In this document: in pieces, positions 1-8,756 of the stretch
How positions within the stretch are numbered: position 1 is the first letter of the stretch
Layout of the letters: every line of letters starts with the position of its first letter
Source of the DNA: Chrysochromulina tobinii
Lineage: Eukaryota > Haptophyta > Prymnesiales > Chrysochromulinaceae
Direction: 5' to 3'
Length of the DNA stretch: 15,095 bases
Assembly (NCBI GenBank): GCA_001275005.1
Contig: JWZX01003108.1
Location: forward strand, 1 to 15,095
Program-made: the position numbers and the translations under genes
The notes under the pieces: generated by a model
What the model was told of the DNA's origin: nothing
The model's input: only the letters and a program-made list of their open reading frames with translations
Database searches by the model: none

Positions 1-254
1 GGGACCGGGTTGTCGCGCTCACCAGGCTGCGTTTGTGTAGCTTTGATGAACCGCAATTCAACGTTTCAACGCGCGACCAGGTTTACGGCACCAGCGATGT
101 GGGTGTGAACAATACCATGACCAGTCTTTTCACACCCCAAAAGAAGGTTCATGATCAGGTTTTGCAGGTGTTGTGGGGCTTCTTCCGCAGGTGTGGTGGG
201 GCCTCTTCCCTTGTCACCTCAGGGCCTGCTCAGTCAAGGGGCTTCCACTCTCAC
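1..254. other. 3' flank of the SMCHD1-like gene, no gene recognised
   Basis: This segment lies downstream of the TGA (255-257, minus strand) of the SMCHD1-like gene. The plus-strand third frame is open from base 3 to 491, but it starts without an ATG, has no recognisable product and runs antisense into the SMCHD1-like gene. The 23-nt tandem duplication inside it is not a multiple of three, which argues against coding. It probably holds the 3' UTR and polyadenylation region of the minus-strand gene; no canonical AATAAA is evident on that strand. Confidence 0.5.
164..209. repeat. Imperfect 23-nt tandem duplication
   Basis: Bases 164-186 and 187-209 are two adjacent copies of a 23-nt unit beginning GCAGGTGT and ending CTTCC. 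They match at 21 of 23 positions, differing at unit positions 9 and 17. The unit contains CAG|GT, a splice-junction-like sequence, at each boundary. It lies just past the stop codon of the SMCHD1-like gene. Confidence 0.85.
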
Positions 255-3200
255 TCAGTGCCTCGCTCGCTTCGAAGACTGAGCATGCATTCCCGCCTCT
301 TCGGCGGAGCGCGATCGATCACGCAGCGAGTACCCTGGAGCCGTCGGAATTTCGTCGAGTGGGCCGCCGAGGCCATGCGCGGCCACCTGCTGCTGGCGCG
401 CCTGCATGGCCACACCGAGGGCGCGGATCTTTTGCTCCTCGTCGTCTCTTCTTCGTTCTGCCTCCATTATCTGGCCGTGGCGATCACGTAGTTGATCGAG
501 GAGCGTGCGCATCGTGGTCTCGTCCATGTCCATGCTGCTGCTGCAGCCCAAGTAAGGAAAGCTTTGCGGTAGCCTGTCGAGGCTGGTTTGTAGGCGACCC
601 TTGTTTCCACCAAAGTACCCTTTCGACGCAAGCTTGAAGCCGTCGCGCAGGCACACAATTTCCGGGTTCGGTATTCCTTTCTGTGCCAACAACTTTTGGT
701 AATCGAGGGCATCCTTCTCGGTAAACATGATGAGGACGTGAGCAAGTGGAGTCGCGCCGATGACTTTATTCTTGATTTCGTCCGCGAGCTGATACGCTGC
801 TTGCATAGAGGACCCTTCGGCGGTGGCCCACTCGTTGATCTTCGCTGGCCGCACGCGCAGAATGTTGCCAGCGTATTGCGCCTTAGTGTGCAACTGTTGT
901 AGTACCGGTTGACAAAGGTTATTGGCCTGGATCGTGAAGCCGCGATGTGGATTCTGGTCGAGGGCAAAGACACGCAATCTTGGGAGTGCCCGATTCGCGT
1001 GGATGCGAGAGGCCGAATCGCGGGTGCGTGTAACGACCATCCTTAGAGCCTCAACGCCCATGTAGTCGGCCAGCAAGGCAGTGAGGCTCTTCGCCTCCGG
1101 ACTCCAGGTCTCGTCAAGGCACAGCTCGAAGATCTCCGCGACCGTACCCAGGCAGTCGGGCCGTTCGCGAGCAAGCTCCTGCTCTTCGGGCCGCGACAGG
1201 CCTAGCCGCGCAGCCAAGCGCAACTGCGCGCCTTGCTGTACTTTCTGCTCGAGGTCCTGTACGTAGGGTACCAGCATGTGCGCGTTCTGCAGCGGCGTCA
1301 CCTGTTTGTAGACACGCTGCAGGAAGCCGGCAGCCTCCTGGAGTCGAGCTCGACTTTCAGATTCAGCCGCGTCTTTCATCCGCCTGTAGGTGGCAAGCTT
1401 AGCGGCGTCTTTGCTGTGCGCCCTCTGCAGCTCCCCTCGCTGCTGGTCGACATGCGCCTGTCGCTCTCTCTCGAGCCGCTCAGCCTCGGCGAGACGCTCG
1501 GTGTTCTCAAAGCGAACGCGCATCGCAGCTTTCGGCATCTCCGGGATCTCAAGTTCGGCAGGCCACCCAAGGAGCTCGAGATCGAACTCCAACATGCAGT
1601 CCATGCCACCCTCACGAGCCCGCACAATGACCGGCTCAAGCGTGGCCACGCCATTCGAGTCGAACAGCGCGGCCGGTGGCAGGTCGAGTGGCACGGCGGT
1701 CGATGGGAGAGCCGTACAGGGCCCTTGGCCCAACGGCGCATTGGGGCGCGGGTCGTCGGTGACGACCATCCTGACCACCAGCTTCACGGCGACACCGGAT
1801 GGCGCACTCGTCGGATTGTAATTCTCGTCAAAAATCTCGAGCGTCGAAGCAGGCATCGCAACGAGCTTGCTGGTGTTGTTGCACAGGTGCGCTGCTTTGT
1901 GCCTCCACGTGACGGCCGTTGGAGGCCCTGGTTGCACTCGGAAGCGAAAGAGCGTCAACTGCCCTATATGCGGCACATGAGTCTCGTCTGGCCAGCCCAT
2001 CGCCGGCACCTCGGCCAATGCGGAACGGAAAGCCGCGCGCTTCTCCGTGTACCGCGCTTGCACCTCGTACTCGCCCGCTGCTGTCAGCAAGAAGTCCTCG
2101 CCTCCGCCGTATCGGCCGTGGCCCAAGTGCCCCAGCGGCTTTTTGTCCCTCTTCTTATTAAGCATGGGATGCACAAGCGTAATGCTCATCGAGGGGTCAT
2201 CGGCAGTCGATGCCGCCGCCGCCGGTGCCAAGGGTGCCGTGGGCGCCGTGTTGGGCGCCATGGGGCTGTCAGAAGCGTCGCTGTCAAAAGAGGGGTGGGT
2301 GGACCGGCGCAAGGCGTACCCAAGGTCGGCCAATCTCGGACTCGTACCCATGGCCGCGTCCGACGCTGTTGCCGCCGTCGCCGGCTCCGCCTCAGCTTCC
2401 TGAGCGGTCACCGCAACACCGAAAAGCTCGTCGTGCGTCACCACTTCGCTGCTCTGGAGGCGATAAGCGATTTCAAACTGGGGCACGGAGCTTCCCGCAT
2501 CGAGGACCAACGTGCCCTGACGCAATCGCTCCACGTCCATGCCAGCGAGCTCAAGACTCTCAACCACCCGACTCAGCGCGTTGCTGGTCTCCACGATGAC
2601 CGGTTCGGCAGCTACCTTGAAGCTCTTGCCGTGGTGCTTCGCTGTCGCCTTGAAGAGCACCTGCTGCTTCTGCTTGAGGAGCGTAGGCACACGTCCGAAG
2701 CGCAGGCGAACCGCGTGGCACACATACAACCGCCCTCCGTCCTCTGCACGAAGCGCTGAGTCGAGCGCCAAGCTGAGCAAGGGCACCGTCTCGTCGGAGG
2801 GCTCGATACGCGACACGTCGGGCGCGGCGAGCTGCAGATCCTCCACCACGAGCGGGTTGCCCGCGCAGTCGAGAACCTGGAAGCACACCTGGCCGTCGTC
2901 TACGCACCGGCGTGCGCCGGTGGTGGTTGGCGCGCGCAGCACGTCTATCGACGATGGACGGAGAACGAGCGAGCTAGGCTGCCCGAGCCCGAGCTTGAGC
3001 TTTACCACGGCAGGAGACAAAGTACCCTCTGGGTCGCTCACAGACAGGCTGTAGTCCCCTGCCAAGCCATGCACGCGCATGATCTGCGGCTGGAAGCCCG
3101 CCTCGGTCACAGCCTGCTGATAGTTTCGGCGCTGGGCGCCCGCCGAGCGGCGGCCGCCGCTAGCGCCCGTGGTGTCGACCGCCTCAGGTTTGAGTTCCAT

Positions 3201-6200
3201 TCGGCGACGCGGAATGGCGTCCCTCGCATGCACTGCGGCCGGACCTTCGACAAAGTGCGGCACGCTTCGTGCGTCCTCGTCGTCAGTCATCGCTTCGTCG
3301 TCGTCGTGCTGGCCTAACGCGCTGATCGCCAGCGTCGGCACGATGCGGGCCCCATCCGCACTATTGGGCGGTGGGCACGGGTTCCCGTGCTCGTCAACGG
3401 CCATCACTCGCAACACCTTATCCAGAGTGACGTCGACGCTCAGCTCGACGACTGACGCTTCGGGACTGGCCCCGGCTGAACGCTGGACGAGCATCCATCG
3501 ACGGGGCACGCCCGCTCGGGGCACGATGCGCACGCACAGCTCGACCTTGTGGTGCAGGCTCTGAGTCTGTGTGCGCGAGCGCGTGCCCGCGCTGTCGAGC
3601 ACGTGCATCGCGATCGTCACCCGTCCTTCATCTTTCAGAGTGCTGGGCACGCGGAAGGGCGCTCGGCCGCTCGGGGTACTCTCGGGCAGCACGCCACGAG
3701 TGACGAAGGCGTCCTGCACGTTGTACGTGATCTTTTCGCCGTCAATGTAGAGCTCGGTCGTCGATGGATCGTACGGAGGGCCGCGTGGTCTGCCCACCTC
3801 ATCAAACGCGAGCAGCCGCAGCCCGCTGAGCTCGGTTCCAGTCTCGGCAGTGATGGTCACCATGTCCGGCACCTGTGCGGCTGCCGCAGAGCTGCCCATG
3901 CCCATCGGCACCTCCACATCGCCGTGCATGAGCATTAGCTTCTGCGGACGCCGAGAGGGCTCCACCGTCATGTACCGCGTGAGTGGTTGGAGTCCGGCGG
4001 TGGCGGGCCGGAAGTAGTGGGTGCCCGATAAGACATAGCTGTCGGGCCGCAGATCCTTGATGTCAAAGCTCGCCTTCTCTTCTTCTGTGAACAACGTCTT
4101 TTTCTCTAGAGCTTTTGCCAGCTTGGTGTTCTTTTTGATTGCTGTGCCTGTCGCGGGCTTCGAAGTGCCCAAATCCGTCCACTGGAGGCCGAGAGAAGTA
4201 AGGGCGCCCTCGAAACCTTGCGCAGGCGGCAAAGCTTGAGGATCCCGTGCTCCTGAGATGCTTGAGGATCCCATGCTTCCATCATTGTACGGCACGACCT
4301 CGATGTCGATGTAATGGCGCACGCGCTGCTCCCCGCCATCGACCCGCTGCAGATATTCTTTGAGCGTGTCTGATGGGATGGCAAGGCTCAGGTGATCGAA
4401 ATCGGCGTTGCCTTTCGGATCGAGCTTGGCGCGCGGAGCCGGCCCGTCCTTCCATAGCAGCTTGACGTGATCGCCTGGAGCGCCAGGCACAAAGGCGCCG
4501 TGCACGTCGAGCATCCGGACGGTCAGCTTGGGAAGCACTGAATGATTCTCCACCGGCTTGGAGGGATCGGGGTGTTCGGTGAGCCACGACTGGTCATGCA
4601 ATGGCCCGCAAAGCACCATTCGGGGTGGCCCACCTGAGACGATCTTCAGGTCTAGCAATTTCAACTGACGGCTGCTCTCAAAAAACTCGACCACGTCGCC
4701 GTCAGGCAGCGGCCCCGGGTGCTCTTTCCAACCTACCTTGGGTTCGGCAGCCGGCTTGAACATGACGACGTCCACACCGTCTGGCTCGCCCAAGGCAGCA
4801 GCCGTGTACTGGATGTATGTGCCAGGAGCCAGCCTCGACCTGGCTGGGGCGTTGCGTGTTGGGTCAGGCTGGAGCTCGACGATGCGACAGCCCAGCACGC
4901 AAAGCTCCAGCTTGACCACCTTGGGGTCCTGACGAGCCTTATTATGCCACAGGGAGCCGATATGCTCACACGGAAGGCAGCCATCCTTGTATCCTGGAGG
5001 CGTATCTTCAGGATAGCATCCATGCTTACAACGACCATCGATGCGAATCTTGAAGGTGCACCCGAGGATGTTGCCGGCCACCGTCGTGTCCTCCACGTCG
5101 ATGATGCCATTCACGCCGAACTGATCGCTCTTGACCGACATGAGTTCTGGCAGGTTCTTAAAGCGCGGCTGACGATCTGAGTCTTCGAGGCTGAACAAAC
5201 TCCCCTGTGCATGGATAGCACTTCTGAGCAGCTGAATCTGCTGCTTGAGCACGCTCTCATTCAGGCGCACGGCCTGCCCATTATGTCCGATGCACTTCAG
5301 CCGGAAACACGAGCGCGTCTGATTGAGGGGTAGCGGATCTTCATTCAACTTCTCCACCTCAAAGGTCCGCGGGCGTGATGCAGATACCTCCAGCCAGAGG
5401 TCCACGATCAGCCGCCCACCGGGCTTCCCGGGGCTCGCTTTCGAGTTGTTCTTCTTCAGGGGCGCTTGAGTGTACGTGAGCTTGTACAGCCCAGGCTCCG
5501 GCAGATCTACCGTCGCGTTTTCATTGAAGAGAAAGCCTTTGCTGGGGTCACCCTTGTTGTTCGTCGCGACGTACTGCTTCTTAGTCTCGGCCCACGTGCG
5601 CTGGGTCTCGGCAGAAGCATCGGCCGCCATCTCGCGCTCCATCGTCTGCGTGATCTCGAGCGACTCGTACTGAGCCTTGGGATTCCAATCTTTGTCAGGC
5701 GTCCAGTTGAAAACGATGGAGCCGGTCTCTGTGCTGCCGCTGGCGGCAGCCCCGGTTGCCGCCTTGCCGCGCTTGGCAAGCGGCTTCACAACTACCTGCG
5801 GGAAAGGCATATCAGCGCGTATGCGCAACGGCTGGTCCCGGCTCATGCCTTCAGCTTGACGCTCGACGCCCGTGGTCTGAAAGAACGCCTCCAGTCTCGA
5901 GGGCGCGGCATCTAAGCACTTCTCCATCTCTTCCTTGAGCTTCGACTCTTGGATCGTCTCTATTGACGCCGACGAGACGATGTAGAGGCCGCCAAAGAGT
6001 TCCTCGGGTTGCCGCACGATGAGACAGTGGCACGAGGGCCCTTTGAACATGATTGGTTTGCCCTTGTCACGCGCGTTGCCCGAATAAGTGAAGCCCGAAC
6101 GGTGTGCGTCGTCGTGCTCGACAAAGAAGGCGACAACCCTGCCGAGCATCGTTTTGGAGCGCGGTCCGTTGGTGCAGACCGGCTTTGTTTGCGCCTCCGC

Positions 6201-8576
6201 CTTCTTCGAAGACGTCTTGGCGAGAACAATTTTGAGGATGATATCGGTTTGGCGCGAAGTGAGTTTCGTACGGGCATCCAACTTCATCTCATCGAAGAAG
6301 ACAAGCTGTTCCCAAGTGATTTCGTCTGGGAACGTGCCGGTTACTTTGAACATGCCGTCGCGATTCGCCTCTTCGATCTTCTGCTTCCACCTGTCCTGCT
6401 CGAACTGCTGCTCGAAGGTCAGCTCCGTCTGTGCAGTCGGCGTGCTTGCGCGGCCGGACTCGCCTGGGTGTACGACGAAGCTCTTGTCGGCCACGCGGAC
6501 CGAGATCTCGACGACCTTGTCGTACCTGGCGTGGCACGTCTCGGTCCACTCCTTGAACTTCACATGGAGGGACTCGGAATCGCGGCCTGCGCGGGTCTTG
6601 AGGTACTCGGGCACTATGGGGTTCGTCAGGTCATGGTACGCAGGCTGCCAGCCCTGTCGTACGCTCTGTCCGCTTTCGTAGTCCGGGTTCTGATACCAGA
6701 AGGCAAAGTGGAATTCCTTGTGCGGGTCTGTCACCAACCCGGCGATCTGTTGTTTCCCCTTCATCGGGGGCGGATACTTTTGCAGCAAAAGGTCGAGGTC
6801 ATCTGAGATGTGGAACTTGGTCTGGTCGACCTGCGCGATGCCATCCATGAAGAGGATGAGAACCGTGCGCTTCTGCATCTGAATTTCCTCGGCTGTCAGC
6901 TTTCGGCCTCCTTCTGCTGACCACGTCATGAACGGCAGCAGCTGCGAGAGCTTTGCGTACGGGATGAGGCGACCCTTCCAGAAGATGATCGCGCGCGAGT
7001 CTTCATGCAGCTGCACGTGTTCGATCTTCTCGATACCACCCTCGCACGGCAGGTAGAGAACCATGCCCTCGATGTTGCCGAGCGCCCCGTGCACGAGGCG
7101 AAAGCGGAACAGGTCGGGCGCTGCCAGCTCGAAGAGCCTGTTGAGTCTGTCGACGTTGGCCACGCCATGGCTCTCGGTAGAGGCGGTGAGAGGCGCAAGC
7201 CGCAGTTCATCCTTTTCGGGGACATCGGAGAAACGGAGCGACTTCTTCATCACGACGGTTGCTTCCTGGTTACTCTGCTTCGCGACGTGGATCTGCACGT
7301 CGACCCGACCGTACCGGAAGCTGAAGTCATAGTCCGGCCAGTCGCTCACATCCACGCCCAAACTTTGGCGCATCTTCTCTTTCACGGCGGCGTGCAGGCC
7401 ATCTGTGTACACGAAGTACATATCGCGCAGCTCACGCACGAGGTCCTGGCTCGCGTCCTGGCCTTTCCCGAGGGCCAGGTCGATGATGGTCTTCGTGCGC
7501 ATCTCAGAGATGATGAAGAGCGTGAAGGTCTGTTTCTTCTCCTCCACGCGCTGCATCAGATCGATCAGGTAGGAGCTCTGCTTCTCTTCTGCAGAGCGCA
7601 TCTTTTCGAACATCTGGCGCGAGTCCGCGTTGGCCTTGTCGTAGCCGGGGCGCATCTGCATTTCGTTATGCATCCAGTCCTCTCCGGTTTCGTGACTTGA
7701 GCTCTGCCTACGCTCGAACTCGCTCTTGGACAGCATCAGCTCGGTGACCCAGTTGCTGTTCGGGCCGGCTTGGTCCTCGCGGTTTCTCGTGACCGCGCGC
7801 ACGCTCGTGCCGTAGAAGAAGCCGGCCTGCTTGGAGCCGACGCCGAACTTGCCGAGCTGCCCATCGGCATGGCATGGGTCCGACGTCCATTCGCCGCCCT
7901 TGTTGGCGATGGCCTCGCGGCGCGAGTCAGTAGGGTTGGCCATCTCTGCCCACTGCCGTAGTTGCTTGTGCGTCATCCCCGGCCCATGGTCAAGGATGAC
8001 GATGTGCTTGAGTGGCCAATGCTGTTTGGTGGCCGCATCGTACCCGCCTGTGAGTCCTACCTGGCTGTAGACAAGATGGATCTCGATGGTGGCCGAATGG
8101 CGCGCATGCGGAGTCGCGTCCCACATGCGGCGCATCGCCTCGATCGAGTTGTCGATGAACTCGCAGAAGAGGATGCGCGCGGGTTCCTTGCCACCTGCCG
8201 CTTGAAAGGTCTTTGTCTCAGTCATCACGTTGTAGTGCGTAATGTGGCGAACCTTTATATTTATATTTGCCTTCAGCGGCTCGTGCTGAAGGCCCAGCAG
8301 GACGGTGTCGCCTTGCTTGAGATCGGCGGCAGGGTTCTTGATCGGATCGGACTTGGGCGTGAGCAGCATCCAGCTCTGTCCGTCCTTGTACAGCTTGTGC
8401 AGGCGCTCCGCCAGAAGCGGATGCCCGGCGAGAGTCTGCTTCAGCTTAGGCAAATCGGAGCGTTTGACCTGCACAGTGGTAGCCTCCGATCGGTCCTCGG
8501 ACTTGATGTAAATGTGGAGGGTGCAGGTGTCAGGCGTTGATGATGGCACGGACGCCGAAGACGAGGCGGACGCCAT
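255..8576 (-). CDS. SMCHD1: SMCHD1/GMI1-like GHKL ATPase with SMC hinge domain (2773 aa, single exon)
   Basis: This looks like a non-canonical SMC-family chromatin ATPase. Known relatives are animal SMCHD1 (chromosome silencing) and plant GMI1 (DNA repair). Seen in order: a ubiquitin-like region (about residues 17-97); a GHKL ATPase with N box CEFIDNS (E139 the likely catalytic base, D142, N143), G1 box DHGPGM (196-201) and G2 box GKFGVGSKQA (242-251), then ELMLSKSEFE, which closely resembles SMCHD1; a transducer with FWKGRLIPY (532-540); a long beta-rich region (about 1050-2330) with Ig-like units; a coiled coil (about 2350-2470); an SMC hinge (about 2475-2660) with GYFGGNKGR near its end; a second coiled coil (about 2690-2733); and a basic tail ending KRAR. 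Disordered segments lie near 1750-1820 and 2058-2130. The start is the first ATG in the frame (8576-8574); the frame stays open to 8864 but begins there with GTG and has no other Met. Human SMCHD1 is about 2000 residues, so this one is longer. A MORC-type protein is excluded by the hinge. Confidence 0.9.
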   Translation of the reverse strand: MASASSSASVPSSTPDTCTLHIYIKSEDRSEATTVQVKRSDLPKLKQTLAGHPLLAERLHKLYKDGQSWMLLTPKSDPIKNPAADLKQGDTVLLGLQHEPLKANINIKVRHITHYNVMTETKTFQAAGGKEPARILFCEFIDNSIEAMRRMWDATPHARHSATIEIHLVYSQVGLTGGYDAATKQHWPLKHIVILDHGPGMTHKQLRQWAEMANPTDSRREAIANKGGEWTSDPCHADGQLGKFGVGSKQAGFFYGTSVRAVTRNREDQAGPNSNWVTELMLSKSEFERRQSSSHETGEDWMHNEMQMRPGYDKANADSRQMFEKMRSAEEKQSSYLIDLMQRVEEKKQTFTLFIISEMRTKTIIDLALGKGQDASQDLVRELRDMYFVYTDGLHAAVKEKMRQSLGVDVSDWPDYDFSFRYGRVDVQIHVAKQSNQEATVVMKKSLRFSDVPEKDELRLAPLTASTESHGVANVDRLNRLFELAAPDLFRFRLVHGALGNIEGMVLYLPCEGGIEKIEHVQLHEDSRAIIFWKGRLIPYAKLSQLLPFMTWSAEGGRKLTAEEIQMQKRTVLILFMDGIAQVDQTKFHISDDLDLLLQKYPPPMKGKQQIAGLVTDPHKEFHFAFWYQNPDYESGQSVRQGWQPAYHDLTNPIVPEYLKTRAGRDSESLHVKFKEWTETCHARYDKVVEISVRVADKSFVVHPGESGRASTPTAQTELTFEQQFEQDRWKQKIEEANRDGMFKVTGTFPDEITWEQLVFFDEMKLDARTKLTSRQTDIILKIVLAKTSSKKAEAQTKPVCTNGPRSKTMLGRVVAFFVEHDDAHRSGFTYSGNARDKGKPIMFKGPSCHCLIVRQPEELFGGLYIVSSASIETIQESKLKEEMEKCLDAAPSRLEAFFQTTGVERQAEGMSRDQPLRIRADMPFPQVVVKPLAKRGKAATGAAASGSTETGSIVFNWTPDKDWNPKAQYESLEITQTMEREMAADASAETQRTWAETKKQYVATNNKGDPSKGFLFNENATVDLPEPGLYKLTYTQAPLKKNNSKASPGKPGGRLIVDLWLEVSASRPRTFEVEKLNEDPLPLNQTRSCFRLKCIGHNGQAVRLNESVLKQQIQLLRSAIHAQGSLFSLEDSDRQPRFKNLPELMSVKSDQFGVNGIIDVEDTTVAGNILGCTFKIRIDGRCKHGCYPEDTPPGYKDGCLPCEHIGSLWHNKARQDPKVVKLELCVLGCRIVELQPDPTRNAPARSRLAPGTYIQYTAAALGEPDGVDVVMFKPAAEPKVGWKEHPGPLPDGDVVEFFESSRQLKLLDLKIVSGGPPRMVLCGPLHDQSWLTEHPDPSKPVENHSVLPKLTVRMLDVHGAFVPGAPGDHVKLLWKDGPAPRAKLDPKGNADFDHLSLAIPSDTLKEYLQRVDGGEQRVRHYIDIEVVPYNDGSMGSSSISGARDPQALPPAQGFEGALTSLGLQWTDLGTSKPATGTAIKKNTKLAKALEKKTLFTEEEKASFDIKDLRPDSYVLSGTHYFRPATAGLQPLTRYMTVEPSRRPQKLMLMHGDVEVPMGMGSSAAAAQVPDMVTITAETGTELSGLRLLAFDEVGRPRGPPYDPSTTELYIDGEKITYNVQDAFVTRGVLPESTPSGRAPFRVPSTLKDEGRVTIAMHVLDSAGTRSRTQTQSLHHKVELCVRIVPRAGVPRRWMLVQRSAGASPEASVVELSVDVTLDKVLRVMAVDEHGNPCPPPNSADGARIVPTLAISALGQHDDDEAMTDDEDARSVPHFVEGPAAVHARDAIPRRRMELKPEAVDTTGASGGRRSAGAQRRNYQQAVTEAGFQPQIMRVHGLAGDYSLSVSDPEGTLSPAVVKLKLGLGQPSSLVLRPSSIDVLRAPTTTGARRCVDDGQVCFQVLDCAGNPLVVEDLQLAAPDVSRIEPSDETVPLLSLALDSALRAEDGGRLYVCHAVRLRFGRVPTLLKQKQQVLFKATAKHHGKSFKVAAEPVIVETSNALSRVVESLELAGMDVERLRQGTLVLDAGSSVPQFEIAYRLQSSEVVTHDELFGVAVTAQEAEAEPATAATASDAAMGTSPRLADLGYALRRSTHPSFDSDASDSPMAPNTAPTAPLAPAAAASTADDPSMSITLVHPMLNKKRDKKPLGHLGHGRYGGGEDFLLTAAGEYEVQARYTEKRAAFRSALAEVPAMGWPDETHVPHIGQLTLFRFRVQPGPPTAVTWRHKAAHLCNNTSKLVAMPASTLEIFDENYNPTSAPSGVAVKLVVRMVVTDDPRPNAPLGQGPCTALPSTAVPLDLPPAALFDSNGVATLEPVIVRAREGGMDCMLEFDLELLGWPAELEIPEMPKAAMRVRFENTERLAEAERLERERQAHVDQQRGELQRAHSKDAAKLATYRRMKDAAESESRARLQEAAGFLQRVYKQVTPLQNAHMLVPYVQDLEQKVQQGAQLRLAARLGLSRPEEQELARERPDCLGTVAEIFELCLDETWSPEAKSLTALLADYMGVEALRMVVTRTRDSASRIHANRALPRLRVFALDQNPHRGFTIQANNLCQPVLQQLHTKAQYAGNILRVRPAKINEWATAEGSSMQAAYQLADEIKNKVIGATPLAHVLIMFTEKDALDYQKLLAQKGIPNPEIVCLRDGFKLASKGYFGGNKGRLQTSLDRLPQSFPYLGCSSSMDMDETTMRTLLDQLRDRHGQIMEAERRRDDEEQKIRALGVAMQARQQQVAAHGLGGPLDEIPTAPGYSLRDRSRSAEEAGMHAQSSKRARH

Positions 8577-8756
8577 GAGGGCCGACGACTGTGGCTCGCG
8601 AGCGATCGCGCGGTCGTTCACTCGTCCCTCCCGGAAAGGGAGGGTCGCGACTTTCGCGCGTTTTCCTTCACATTCACAGACCAGGTTTGTACACCCATGC
8701 ACCTTCAAGACACCGGACAGGCGTTTCACACCGAGCCTCACGCGAGGTGAACGGCG
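8577..8756. promoter_or_regulatory. Divergent spacer, probable bidirectional promoter of the SMCHD1-like and tilS genes
   Basis: Only 180 bp separate the two start codons, so both promoters and 5' UTRs must lie here or overlap the opposing genes. Visible elements are: GCGATCGC palindrome (8603-8610); a perfect 7-bp inverted repeat CCCTCCC/GGGAGGG with a GGAAA loop (8626-8644); CGCGA/TCGCG with a 3-nt spacer (8646-8658); and TTTCGCGC (8652-8659), which fits the E2F consensus TTTSSCGC. There is no TATA box. Promoter function is inferred from position. Confidence 0.6.
8626..8644. repeat. Perfect 7-bp hairpin in divergent promoter
   Basis: CCCTCCC (8626-8632) and GGGAGGG (8638-8644) are exact reverse complements around the 5-nt spacer GGAAA. 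Depending on the transcription start sites, the hairpin could lie in the 5' leader of the SMCHD1-like or the tilS transcript, or act as a protein-binding site. Confidence 0.8.

Noticed and set aside
3-491. Plus-strand open frame at the left edge
   Set aside because: It has no recognisable product, passes through a 23-nt duplication that is not a multiple of three, and runs antisense into the SMCHD1-like C-terminus.
1233-2759. 508-codon open frame on the plus strand
   Set aside because: It is antisense to the SMCHD1-like gene, whose minus-strand frame covers the hinge-proximal coiled coil and Ig-like units. The product has no recognisable domain, and long antisense frames are common in GC-rich coding DNA.
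8250-8275. TTTATATTTATATTT, TATA-like AT-rich run
   Set aside because: It lies inside the SMCHD1-like coding sequence (KANINIKVRH) rather than in a promoter.
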